In this document: positions 7,538-15,502 of the stretch, piece after piece | Numbering within the stretch: position 1 is the stretch's first letter | How the letters are laid out: each line of letters starts with the position of its first letter | Origin: Yoonia sp. | GTDB lineage: Bacteria; Pseudomonadota; Alphaproteobacteria; Rhodobacterales; Rhodobacteraceae | DNA: 33,172 bases | Assembly (NCBI RefSeq): GCF_017854565.1 | Contig: NZ_JAFMHJ010000034.1 | Span: forward strand, 1 to 33,172 | Direction of reading: 5' to 3' | Translations under genes and position numbers: made by a program | Notes under the pieces: generated by a model | Told to the model about the DNA's origin: nothing | Seen by the model: only the letters and a program-made list of their open reading frames with translations | Database searches by the model: none

Positions 7538-8955
7538 GCCCAATTCCCAAACCCAAAACTAACATAGTCGCGCGGATACGCATCACGTACTGCTGTTTCC
7601 ACCTCATCATCATAAACCGCGACAAGGCTGTCATCATGCGGATGCTTGCTGTCGATCACATCGGGGGCTGCGCTTATTCCCACCTGCCGTGCAAGCACCG
7701 CAAGGTCGCTTTGCAGTTGCTCTTCGCGGACAATCATGTCCGGCAGCGCAAACTGCGCCATACCCTCCAACAGGGTCAATTGACTGGCCCATGACGGATC
7801 AATTCGAACGCTGGTTTGGCCCGACAGGTTGCTGCGCAAAAACCGCAGGAACGCTAAGAAAGCAACGCGATGGGCCGCTTCGTCATAGTCCGGATCGGGG
7901 ACGCGGGGCGGGATCGGTAACTTGTGTACCTTCCGCAGGGTTGCACGTATTTCGGGAAAACTGCCCGGACCGTCGAATAGAACACGATCACAAAATGCGG
8001 CATGCGCCCGCGCCACGGGGTGCCGCAAAACTGTAAAACTGCGGTGCCCTTCGTTGCTGCGCATCCAATGGCGCAGCGTCTTTTGCGAAAACCTGTCCAG
8101 CACGTCGCCAACAGGTGCACCATCGACCGCAGCCAGCCAATCGACCACAGCCGCGTGCGGGCCCGACCGCAAAGGCATATAGAGCAGCCCACTTTTTGGT
8201 GCCGCAACATATGTCGGGATCGCTGGCCCTCGCCGCGGCTCGAAATTTGGCGTGCGTCCAAGGTTGAACCGATCTAGCCGGGCAAGCCCCGCTTCCAAGT
8301 CAGAAAAATTGGCCACCTTGTCCGACACAGCCTGCGGGTTTTGCTTTTTGAGCTTTTTATTCAGGCTTGCCAAACGCGCATCCGTCCCCAGAAACGCGGC
8401 AAGCCCGTTCATGACGTCGATATCCTGTAAATCCTCATAGGCCAAATAGAACGCGGTCTGTCCGACTTTTTGCAGCGCATTAAGAACGCGCACCTGAAAG
8501 GCCTGTACCGTTTCAAGATATGCTTCAAATTCCTCCGCTTCGAAAATGATCTGCTCTGACTTGAAATGTGTTGCGTTCGTCAGCTTCCACTGCCCCGTCG
8601 CCTTGGCAATTTTCCAACTGACAAAACTATCGAGAGGGTTCCGCGTCAGGATCACCTTGGCGCATTTGGGATCTGGCAGGCAGGCATTCAGAATCCGGCC
8701 ATCATGGTCATTGAAAAATCGAAACCCGCCCAGATCCGGGCCGGACACGATGGCCTCCAGCAGCCTGTGCGGATTTTGCTCGCGGTCTTCTAACGTCATG
8801 CCAAGCAGCTGATCCAACTTCGGGTAGCCAATAAACGACGGGTTGAACGCCTCGCCATGGCAGGTAACGCCGTCAAGCTCATTCAGATTCGCTTCAAGAA
8901 AATTCGAGCCGGTGCGCATTTCCGCAAGTATCATAAAGTAGTCAAATTTGCTCAT
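7534..8955 (-). CDS. Two-part sulfotransferase-like protein
   Basis: 473 residues in two recognisable halves. Residues 1-240 look like a PAPS-dependent sulfotransferase: RTGSNFL at 14-20 corresponds to the 5'-phosphosulfate loop, and TRNPLDSFVS, with Arg105 and Ser113, to the 3'-phosphate site. Residues 250-473 contain a second sulfotransferase-like pattern: YMPLRSGPHAAVVDWL near 259-274 sits where family-2 sulfotransferases have PKTGGTS, and FTVLRHPVARAHAAF at 307-321 resembles their 3'-phosphate site. The second phosphosulfate loop is degenerate, so that half may be inactive or recognise the acceptor. The start overlaps the upstream glycosyltransferase stop (ATGA). It is last in an operon with sugar-activating enzymes and cysQ, suggesting sulfation of a surface glycan. 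The acceptor is unknown. Confidence 0.82.
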   Translation of the reverse strand: MSKFDYFMILAEMRTGSNFLEANLNELDGVTCHGEAFNPSFIGYPKLDQLLGMTLEDREQNPHRLLEAIVSGPDLGGFRFFNDHDGRILNACLPDPKCAKVILTRNPLDSFVSWKIAKATGQWKLTNATHFKSEQIIFEAEEFEAYLETVQAFQVRVLNALQKVGQTAFYLAYEDLQDIDVMNGLAAFLGTDARLASLNKKLKKQNPQAVSDKVANFSDLEAGLARLDRFNLGRTPNFEPRRGPAIPTYVAAPKSGLLYMPLRSGPHAAVVDWLAAVDGAPVGDVLDRFSQKTLRHWMRSNEGHRSFTVLRHPVARAHAAFCDRVLFDGPGSFPEIRATLRKVHKLPIPPRVPDPDYDEAAHRVAFLAFLRFLRSNLSGQTSVRIDPSWASQLTLLEGMAQFALPDMIVREEQLQSDLAVLARQVGISAAPDVIDSKHPHDDSLVAVYDDEVETAVRDAYPRDYVSFGFGNWA

Positions 8956-10646
8956 TTGCCATGCGCCACATAAGGTTTCCTGGCCTTAACGGCCGGTGAT
9001 GTTGGCAGTTTCACAATCGGAAAATCCCCCGTCAGGAAGGGATGCATCCCTTGATTTTTAAGGTCTTGCAGAAACTCGCCAAACCCCGTCAAATCAGCCA
9101 TTGCTGGTAACTCTGTGATCGCCACGCCACGGTATCGCGCGATTTGATCGACGATTAACTGCAAAGCATCGACAGGCGCAGCGACAAACTCTGAAAGGCT
9201 ACAGATATGTATTCGCGCGCGCGCATAAGGTGATCGCAGAATTTTCAGCTGTTTGTACTCGATCTGCTGCAATCTTGCCGCCTCCTTTCGCACGTGGCGC
9301 ATCGCCCGTCCCGATCGAAAAAGCGGAATCGCCCATGCACCCGTCACAACAGAAATCAGCGCATTTGTGTCCTTGGCTATCATCCAACTGATGTCTTGCG
9401 TATCCTTGGGGCCAAACTGAAAACACTGGTAATGCGTACGACCGTTCCAGATCAGGTCGGTTAGAAACATCTTGCCATTATAGTCGCGTAATTTTGCACT
9501 GTCAGATTGACCGCCCCGAAACACGCCCTCTCCACCCGCGAAATGCGCCCTGTCGCTGGCATAAAGATGGCCATGTACCTCTGCGCTTGCCTGTCTTGAC
9601 AGCCACGCCGTGAAATCCGGCATGATGTCATCAAAACCCTGCAACACCGAATAAGGGGTCGCCGTGAAACCGTTCTCGCGATCCATATGCGGGTAGCAGC
9701 TTTGCATATAAAGACCGGGGCGGCCACGCGTCCGCCGGATCACAGCATGCGTAAAAATCCGGTCAATCGTTGCCGTATTCGGAGTCGACGTCGCCCGCTC
9801 TGTACGTGGAAATGCCCGATAGAGAAGGTCCGCTTGCGGCCAGATCTTGCGCGCGACAAAACAGTCAGACCGGCGCAGCAGTTCTAGATGATCATCGTAA
9901 AAAACATGCGGCTTACCTTGGAAGTCGAATTTTGACAGCGTCAGCGAACGGCTTTCAATCCAGTTCGAATGCAGCCGCACCAGCGTTTGGTAATAGCTTT
10001 CATCAGGAATCCACACCTTGCGGAAATAACGGTCATAGACCGGGCGGTTGGGGTCATTCAGGATAGCGCCAAGCGTGCGCCGAGTCAGACACCACCACTG
10101 TGACCCCATATGCGGCTCAAGACCTGCCGGTATCTTTCGCTTGAATCCCACTGCCATCTGAATTTTCACGTAGCGGTCAAACAATCTACGGCGATTTTTC
10201 CATGAAAACGGAAACCGCAGGACAAAGCGTTCCTCGTCTAAACCCCCAACGGTCCAAGGCACGTCAGCCGTGGTCGCGCTTTCGATGAAATCGCTGTCGG
10301 GCCGTGCATCAAGATAGTCGCGTAGCTCCGCGATCGGGCGCAGCGGCAGGCATGCCCCAGACGCAAGATAGACATGCCGGACATCGGGAAATTCCGCGAG
10401 CATGACGGTCGATGCGGCCTGCGAAGCCACAACAATTCCCCATGTGCCCCACTCGCAACGGAACCGCTTGGAAAACCTGATGTGCTTCACATCAGCAAGT
10501 GCCGCAACAAATGCGCTGTATCTGGCATCATCAACTTTGTGATCAACGTGGACGACAACCGGGCATCCCCCAGCCCCCCAATGACGGATCGCCTGCGCTG
10601 CGCGGTCAAGCGCGGTATGCACCAGCATGACAACACCCAAGGTCAT
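8952..10646 (-). CDS. Core-2/I-branching (GT14-like) glycosyltransferase with large C-terminal domain
   Basis: 564 residues. The N-terminal 280 or so resemble the Core-2/I-branching beta-1,6-N-acetylglucosaminyltransferase family: the start LGVVMLVHTALDRAAQAI, VVVHVDHKVDD, FVLRFPFSWKN, GSQWWCLTRRTLGAIL and IPDESYYQTLV follow that family's pattern (substrate read and Glu-containing catalytic stretch). The remaining 280 residues form a second domain that I recall from Rhodobacteraceae proteins as DUF5928; the number is from memory. No signal peptide or membrane helix is obvious, so it probably acts in the cytoplasm. The start overlaps the stop of the upstream GT2 gene (ATGA) and the stop overlaps the sulfotransferase start, so all three are translationally coupled. 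Donor and acceptor are unknown. Confidence 0.8.
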   Translation of the reverse strand: MTLGVVMLVHTALDRAAQAIRHWGAGGCPVVVHVDHKVDDARYSAFVAALADVKHIRFSKRFRCEWGTWGIVVASQAASTVMLAEFPDVRHVYLASGACLPLRPIAELRDYLDARPDSDFIESATTADVPWTVGGLDEERFVLRFPFSWKNRRRLFDRYVKIQMAVGFKRKIPAGLEPHMGSQWWCLTRRTLGAILNDPNRPVYDRYFRKVWIPDESYYQTLVRLHSNWIESRSLTLSKFDFQGKPHVFYDDHLELLRRSDCFVARKIWPQADLLYRAFPRTERATSTPNTATIDRIFTHAVIRRTRGRPGLYMQSCYPHMDRENGFTATPYSVLQGFDDIMPDFTAWLSRQASAEVHGHLYASDRAHFAGGEGVFRGGQSDSAKLRDYNGKMFLTDLIWNGRTHYQCFQFGPKDTQDISWMIAKDTNALISVVTGAWAIPLFRSGRAMRHVRKEAARLQQIEYKQLKILRSPYARARIHICSLSEFVAAPVDALQLIVDQIARYRGVAITELPAMADLTGFGEFLQDLKNQGMHPFLTGDFPIVKLPTSPAVKARKPYVAHGK

Positions 10647-11653
10647 GCCCAGTTCCCTTTCGACATCAGACCCAGCACCTCAAGCTGACGCCAGTTGATA
10701 TACTTTTCGCTCCAGTTGCACCAAAGATCCGGGTCCGCCCCATTTTGTTCGGCATAGGTCTGGTATTCGCGCCCATCGCCGTAATGCTGCCCGCGCACCG
10801 CCTCTTGTGCTGCCCGCGCGCCAAACGTGTTTAAAAACTTTGCATGAAGCAGCAGGCCCGACGTTTTTTCACCGCCCTGTTGATCATAGACAAGGTTCAG
10901 CCCACGCGGCAGAATCATATGCGTCGAACTGACGTAAGCATACTGCCTGCTCCACTTTACGAACGGTATTTTGTTCAACGCTGGGGCAGTTTTGGGTTTG
11001 TCTGCAAAAAACGCCCGCGCCCGCGGCCCCCCCTGAATCCAAAGGTTTCGCATCAGCTCATTTCTGGAGATAACGTAATTTCCAGCGTCAAACCAACTGG
11101 CCAGATCAAATGGGTTTTGGCCCTTTTCGTAGACGGCCTGACTGACCGGGCCTTTGGGGTACATATCCAGTAGCATGGCGCCAAACGACCGGACTTCTGA
11201 TGCATCGAGCCAATCCGCCAATGCGCGCATCGGACGCGTATCGCAGAAGGGGTAGACGAAAAATTCGTCCACATCGACAGTCAACGCCCAGTGGCCATCG
11301 GCATATTTTCCCTGGAGAAACGTCAGCCAATCCATACCAGACCGCGCGTCGCCATAGCCTGATTTCGTTGACCAAAGTGAGATATCAGGCTGCGCGGCAA
11401 CATAATCCTGTCCACCATCGTTGCTGTCGTTGTCCACCATGATAAAATGATCAACGCCCAGATCCCGGTAGTATTTGATGAAATATGGAAGGCGAACATC
11501 TTCGTTTCGAAAGGTGCAGAACAGCAGGATGTCCGATGCCCCAATCTGCTTGGTCCGGTCCACAACGCCAGACAGTTCGCGCCCTTTCCGGCGCGCCCGT
11601 AGCTTCCAGCGCTGGCGTTGCAGCCGCAGACTGTATGATGTCAAAACGTTCAA
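10643..11653 (-). CDS. Family-2-like glycosyltransferase, paralogue 2
   Basis: 336 residues with a GT-A fold pattern: DILLFCTFRNEDVRLPYF, then VDNDSNDGG and the probable metal-binding DVDEF. It is clearly a tandem duplicate of the next gene upstream, with about half of the core residues identical by eye and the same ends (LGLMSKGNWA here, LGLMSKGDWV there). The N-terminus is basic, which might favour membrane association. The start is TTG at 11653 with AAGGT about 7 bases upstream. It lies 33 bases after its paralogue and overlaps the branching glycosyltransferase gene by 4 bases. The sugar transferred cannot be predicted. Confidence 0.82.
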   Translation of the reverse strand: MNVLTSYSLRLQRQRWKLRARRKGRELSGVVDRTKQIGASDILLFCTFRNEDVRLPYFIKYYRDLGVDHFIMVDNDSNDGGQDYVAAQPDISLWSTKSGYGDARSGMDWLTFLQGKYADGHWALTVDVDEFFVYPFCDTRPMRALADWLDASEVRSFGAMLLDMYPKGPVSQAVYEKGQNPFDLASWFDAGNYVISRNELMRNLWIQGGPRARAFFADKPKTAPALNKIPFVKWSRQYAYVSSTHMILPRGLNLVYDQQGGEKTSGLLLHAKFLNTFGARAAQEAVRGQHYGDGREYQTYAEQNGADPDLWCNWSEKYINWRQLEVLGLMSKGNWA

Positions 11654-11686
11654 TTTTGTACCTTAGCGATCATGGCCATACGCATA

Positions 11687-12724
11687 TCAAACCCAGTCAC
11701 CCTTTGACATCAACCCTAGTGCAGTTAGCTGATCCCGACCTTCATACCGACAGGACCCTTGGAACCAAAAATCAGGATTTTCAGTCAGTCTGCGATGATA
11801 ACCAGCGTATAGATCACTGTTTTCGAAATGTTGACGACGGCTGATTTCTTCGGTCGATTTTTCTCCAATGATCGGCAAGAATTTCGTGTGCAGCAAGATG
11901 CCGGTTGTCCGGCCATCTGCGTTGAAATCAAAAACATCGTTCAGCGATCGTGGCAATAGTTGATGCGTCGCGCTGACATAGACATAGCGCCAGTGCCACC
12001 GCACCAGCGGCGTCTTGTTCAACGTCGGCGCACGCTGCGGCGCGTCGCCAAAAAAAACACGCTCCCGGACGCCGCCCTGTATCCATTGATTGCGGTAAGT
12101 CGGATGCAGCTGGTGACGGTAATTGTCATGATCAAACCACTGCAACGTCGTCATCGGGTCAGCGCCCGGAAGGTACGCAGCATCCTGAACGGGTCCTTGC
12201 GGATACATGTCCAGCATCATCGCGCCAAATGCCGGGCATTCCTGCTGATCCAGCCATCCCGTCAAATCGCGCAAGTCGCGTGTGTCGCTGAAGGGGTAAA
12301 CCAACAGCTCGTCGGCATCGACAGTCAGGCACCAGTGGCCATGTCCGTGCCGCCATTGCAACCACCCCAGCCAGTCCATGCCAAACCGTGCCAGCTTGTA
12401 ACTATGCGGCGTCGTCCAGACGGACACACCGGGTTGTGTGGCCAGATAAACGGCTGTGCCATCATCACTGGCATTATCGACGAACAGAAAGTGATCGACC
12501 CCCAGCTTGCGATAGTGATCCAGCAGATGCGGCAGCCGCACCATTTCATTTCGCACAGTGGCAAACAGCAAAATGTCATCTGGACCGATCTGAGCTGTCC
12601 GATCCGTTCGGGCTGTCATCTGCCTGCGTTTTCGCCAAATGCGGAACAAAAGACGCCGCCGCTTCCAGCGCAAGCGATATGCCAACAACTGATCCGCCCA
12701 TGCGCCGCCGAATAGTGTGCCCAA
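11687..12724 (-). CDS. Family-2-like glycosyltransferase, paralogue 1
   Basis: 345 residues; same architecture as the downstream paralogue, with DILLFATVRNEMVRLPHL, VDNASDDGT and the D-x-D-like DADEL. The first 35 residues are strongly basic (RLRWKRRRLLFRIWRKRR). The start appears to be TTG at 12724, with AGGGG about 6 to 7 bases upstream; an internal start cannot be excluded. It begins 15 bases downstream of galU, consistent with one transcript. Two paralogues side by side usually mean two successive additions or two related acceptors, but this is inference. Confidence 0.8.
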   Translation of the reverse strand: MGTLFGGAWADQLLAYRLRWKRRRLLFRIWRKRRQMTARTDRTAQIGPDDILLFATVRNEMVRLPHLLDHYRKLGVDHFLFVDNASDDGTAVYLATQPGVSVWTTPHSYKLARFGMDWLGWLQWRHGHGHWCLTVDADELLVYPFSDTRDLRDLTGWLDQQECPAFGAMMLDMYPQGPVQDAAYLPGADPMTTLQWFDHDNYRHQLHPTYRNQWIQGGVRERVFFGDAPQRAPTLNKTPLVRWHWRYVYVSATHQLLPRSLNDVFDFNADGRTTGILLHTKFLPIIGEKSTEEISRRQHFENSDLYAGYHRRLTENPDFWFQGSCRYEGRDQLTALGLMSKGDWV

Positions 12725-12739
12725 CTTACGCCCCTGCCG

Positions 12740-13633
12740 CTACTGCGCGGCCTGCCCATGCCCGTGCATTTGCGCAAGGTAGCGCGCAAATTCGTCGCCG
12801 AGATCTTCGCGGGCAAGGGCAAACGCAACGGTCGCCTGTAAAAATCCGGCTTTTGAACCGCAATCAAACCGTTGTCCTTCAAACCGATATCCAAACACAT
12901 CACGACCTTGCGTAATCTCATGGGCAATTGCATCGGTCAGCTGGAACTCTCCACCAGTACCTTTTCCTATCTGGTTCGCGTTTTGCAGCACCCTTGGTGT
13001 CAGAATATACCGCCCGATCACCGCAAGGTTGGACGGTGCAGTTCCAAGGGTCGGCTTTTCTACCATTCCTTTGACCGAAACAATCCGTCCATCCCATCGC
13101 GCCACATCCAAAACACCATAAGAAGCCGTCTGTTCCGGCGCGACCTCCATTGTGGCAACCATCGCGCCGCCGGTCTCTTGGTAGGCTTCGATCATCTGCT
13201 GCAAGCACGGTTTTTCCGCCGCGATCACATCATCGGGCAGGATAACGGCAAAAGGCTCATCACCAATCAATTTACGTGCGCAGGATACCGCGTGCCCCAG
13301 GCCCAGCGCCTTATGCTGACGGATGTAGGCAATCGCTCCGCTATCCATATTCGTATCGCGCAGAATCTCAAGAAGGTCCGTTTTGTCAGCTTTGCGCAAC
13401 GCCGCCTCTAGATCGGGCGCGTGGTCAAAATAGTCCTCAAGCGCGGATTTTCCGCGCGACGTGACAAAAATAAAGTCCTTGATACCAGCCGCCCGCGCCT
13501 CGTCGATAGCGTATTGGATCAGCGGGCGATCAACCAAGGTCATGATCTCTTTGGGTATTGATTTGGTCGCCGGAAGGAACCGCGTCCCCAGCCCCGCCAC
13601 CGGAAAAATCGCCTTGGTGACTTTTCTTTTCAT
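12740..13633 (-). CDS. galU: UTP-glucose-1-phosphate uridylyltransferase
   Basis: Makes UDP-glucose from UTP and glucose-1-phosphate, the donor for many surface polysaccharides. The 297 residues have the nucleotide-binding start FPVAGLGTRFLPATKSIPKE, the GHAVSCAR region, FAVILPDDVI and VEKP followed by a family-typical C-terminus. Full length. Two ATGs are possible at 13639 and 13633; I prefer 13633 because AAGGG sits 7 bases before it but only 1 base before the other. It is in the middle of the minus-strand glycan operon, 130 bases after the KdsB-family gene and 15 bases before the glycosyltransferases. Confidence 0.95.
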   Translation of the reverse strand: MKRKVTKAIFPVAGLGTRFLPATKSIPKEIMTLVDRPLIQYAIDEARAAGIKDFIFVTSRGKSALEDYFDHAPDLEAALRKADKTDLLEILRDTNMDSGAIAYIRQHKALGLGHAVSCARKLIGDEPFAVILPDDVIAAEKPCLQQMIEAYQETGGAMVATMEVAPEQTASYGVLDVARWDGRIVSVKGMVEKPTLGTAPSNLAVIGRYILTPRVLQNANQIGKGTGGEFQLTDAIAHEITQGRDVFGYRFEGQRFDCGSKAGFLQATVAFALAREDLGDEFARYLAQMHGHGQAAQ

Positions 13634-13763
13634 GCCCATACCCTTGTTGTGCGCGTCTCATTTTGTGGACAGCATCGTAACACGTCCGCCGTCCATACAA
13701 CATACTGCGACGAAGAAATGAAGATCGTCCCCACAAACCATGGCAATCGTCTCTGGGTCTGTA

Positions 13764-14564
13764 TCAGGCTATGCCCATCTCCTGCAGCATCGCTTCGATC
13801 CGCGGCACATCTTCGGGGTTGTTCAGCTCCCAGAATTGCCTGCCTTTCGCGGCGACCTCGACACACAGCATATGCGCCCCACGTTCAAGAAATCGCAACT
13901 GCTCTAGGCCTTCCAGCCGTTCCAACGGACCAGCCGACCAGGTTGGATAGGCCGCAAGCGCCGCAGGCCGATAGGCATAGACCCCAACATGATGAAATAC
14001 CGGCGTGTCGGCGTCATCACTGTAGACATTGCCGGTGAACGGGATCACTTCTTTCGAAAAATACAGGGCGTTATGGTCGGCGCCAAACACAGCCGTCGTG
14101 CCGCCAACACGACCCGCGCGTCGGTCTTCCAGCAACCCGTTCAAGGCACGGCCATCCGTACGCAGAACCGGTGTCGCGACCTGCGCGTCGGGCTGCGCCC
14201 GCAGGCCTGCCACCAGATCCTCAATGAACCACGCGGGGGTCAGTGGCGCATCACCCTGCAAATTAACAACAATATCATAACCATCGCCAAGGTTTCTGAC
14301 CGCCTCGGCACAACGCTCGGTCCCATTTTCGCATGCAGTCGATGTCATGACCACCTCTGCATCAAATGTGCGTGCGGCGTCGGCAATACGGTAGTCGTCC
14401 GTTGCTACGACGACACGGTCAACACCAGCCACCGACATAGCCGCATCCCAGGATCTGCGGATCAAGCTTTTGGCATCACCAGCCGCACCGCGCAGTGCCA
14501 CCAGCGGCTTGCCTGGATAGCGGGTCGATGCATAGCGGGCAGGGATAACGACCAGAACAGACAC
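13764..14564 (-). CDS. CMP-Kdo synthetase (KdsB) family cytidylyltransferase, divergent
   Basis: 266 residues of the KdsB family, which activates Kdo or a related acidic sugar with CTP. Visible are VVIPARYASTRYPGKPL, VVATDDYRI, TACENGTERCAEAV, VNLQGDAPL (105 is the conserved Asp), HVGVYAYR and LERLEGLEQLRFLERG. Two canonical positions differ: QGDEP reads QGDAP, and VDTPED near the C-terminus reads LNNPED, with Asn248 where the family normally has a metal-binding Asp. It may therefore be a paralogue with altered substrate rather than the housekeeping KdsB. The GTG start overlaps the cysQ stop by one base. If it is the only copy in the genome, it must serve LPS. Confidence 0.82.
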   Translation of the reverse strand: MSVLVVIPARYASTRYPGKPLVALRGAAGDAKSLIRRSWDAAMSVAGVDRVVVATDDYRIADAARTFDAEVVMTSTACENGTERCAEAVRNLGDGYDIVVNLQGDAPLTPAWFIEDLVAGLRAQPDAQVATPVLRTDGRALNGLLEDRRAGRVGGTTAVFGADHNALYFSKEVIPFTGNVYSDDADTPVFHHVGVYAYRPAALAAYPTWSAGPLERLEGLEQLRFLERGAHMLCVEVAAKGRQFWELNNPEDVPRIEAMLQEMGIA

Positions 14565-15361
14565 TACGGCTTTTCCAGTACAACTTCGGGCGCATAGGCA
14601 ATGAAGAATGGATTGGCAAAACCCACCTTACCATACCGCAGCGTCGTGTGATCGTCGAACCGCACGACGGTCCCACCAGCGCCATTCAGCACGGCATGCC
14701 CGGCAGCCGTATCCCATTCCATCGTGCGACCAAGCCGCGGGTAAAGATCGGCCTCGCCGGTTGCGATCAGACAGAATTTCAGCGATGAGCCTGCGCTTTT
14801 CATATCTCTGACGCTATACTTGTTGATGTAGTCATCAGTCGCCTTATCCCTGTGCGACTTGGACGCCACCACAAGCAAGGCGTTATTGTCAGGGTGTGAA
14901 ACGCTTATTGGCTCGGTTGTACCAACGGCGTCCTTGTCGAATGGTGCTGCCTCTTCGACTGACTGCCCAGCGGCATCTGTATAGAAAAGCCGCCCCTTAG
15001 CCGGGGCATACACCACACCCCGAACCGGCACGCCGTCCGCGACATAGGCAATGTTGACCGTGAAATCCCCGCGCCTTTTGATAAACTCTTTCGTGCCGTC
15101 CAGCGGATCAACGATCAGGAACGTGCTGACCACTTGCGCATGGGTTGCCGCCTGCTCCTCGGTCACCAGCGGCACATCAGGAAAGGCGGCACGCAACCCC
15201 GCACTGATAATCGCATCGGCGGCTTCATCGGCTATCGTAACCGGGCTTTCGTCACTCTTGACGCACACCTCAAAGTCATCAGCGGTATAGACTTCCATGA
15301 TTTTATCACCGGCCACCAAGGCCAGTTTACGCATTACAGTCGTCAGTCTTTCAAAGTCCAT
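14564..15361 (-). CDS. cysQ: 3'(2'),5'-bisphosphate nucleotidase
   Basis: Mg-dependent phosphatase of the inositol monophosphatase superfamily that converts PAP to AMP. With ATG at 15361 it has 265 residues beginning MDFERLTTVM, typical length for the family. The metal-binding motifs are present: VTEEQ around 66-70, DPLDGTKEF at 85-93, and MEWDTAAGHAVL near the C-terminus. An upstream in-frame ATG at 15409 would add 16 residues that do not look like this family. PAP is the by-product of PAPS-dependent sulfotransferases and is inhibitory, so its position at the head of an operon ending in a sulfotransferase is functionally sensible. Confidence 0.92.
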   Translation of the reverse strand: MDFERLTTVMRKLALVAGDKIMEVYTADDFEVCVKSDESPVTIADEAADAIISAGLRAAFPDVPLVTEEQAATHAQVVSTFLIVDPLDGTKEFIKRRGDFTVNIAYVADGVPVRGVVYAPAKGRLFYTDAAGQSVEEAAPFDKDAVGTTEPISVSHPDNNALLVVASKSHRDKATDDYINKYSVRDMKSAGSSLKFCLIATGEADLYPRLGRTMEWDTAAGHAVLNGAGGTVVRFDDHTTLRYGKVGFANPFFIAYAPEVVLEKP

Positions 15362-15402
15362 GTCACTCACTTGGATGGCCCGGTTGTTGTTGAAAATTAG
15401 CG

Positions 15403-15420
15403 GCAGCATCCTTATGCTGC
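15403..15420. other. Small hairpin in the cysQ/permease divergent gap
   Basis: GCAGCAT at 15403-15409 and ATGCTGC at 15414-15420 form a 7-bp stem with a CCTT loop in the 141-base gap between the divergent cysQ and permease genes. It has no T-run on either strand, so it is not an obvious terminator; it may be an operator-like site. Nothing else was recognised in this gap. Confidence 0.3.
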
Positions 15421-15502
15421 GGCATCAAGCGAACGGCAAGGAATTCGTGCGAAGTTCGCGGGGCAGGGCGGCGCATTGCCCGGTCTTATCAGGAAAGTCA
15501 TA

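Noticed and set aside
11960..12715. 251-codon frame opposite the first GT2 gene
   Set aside because: It lies fully inside a recognisable glycosyltransferase with a close paralogue; the antisense product has no family pattern.
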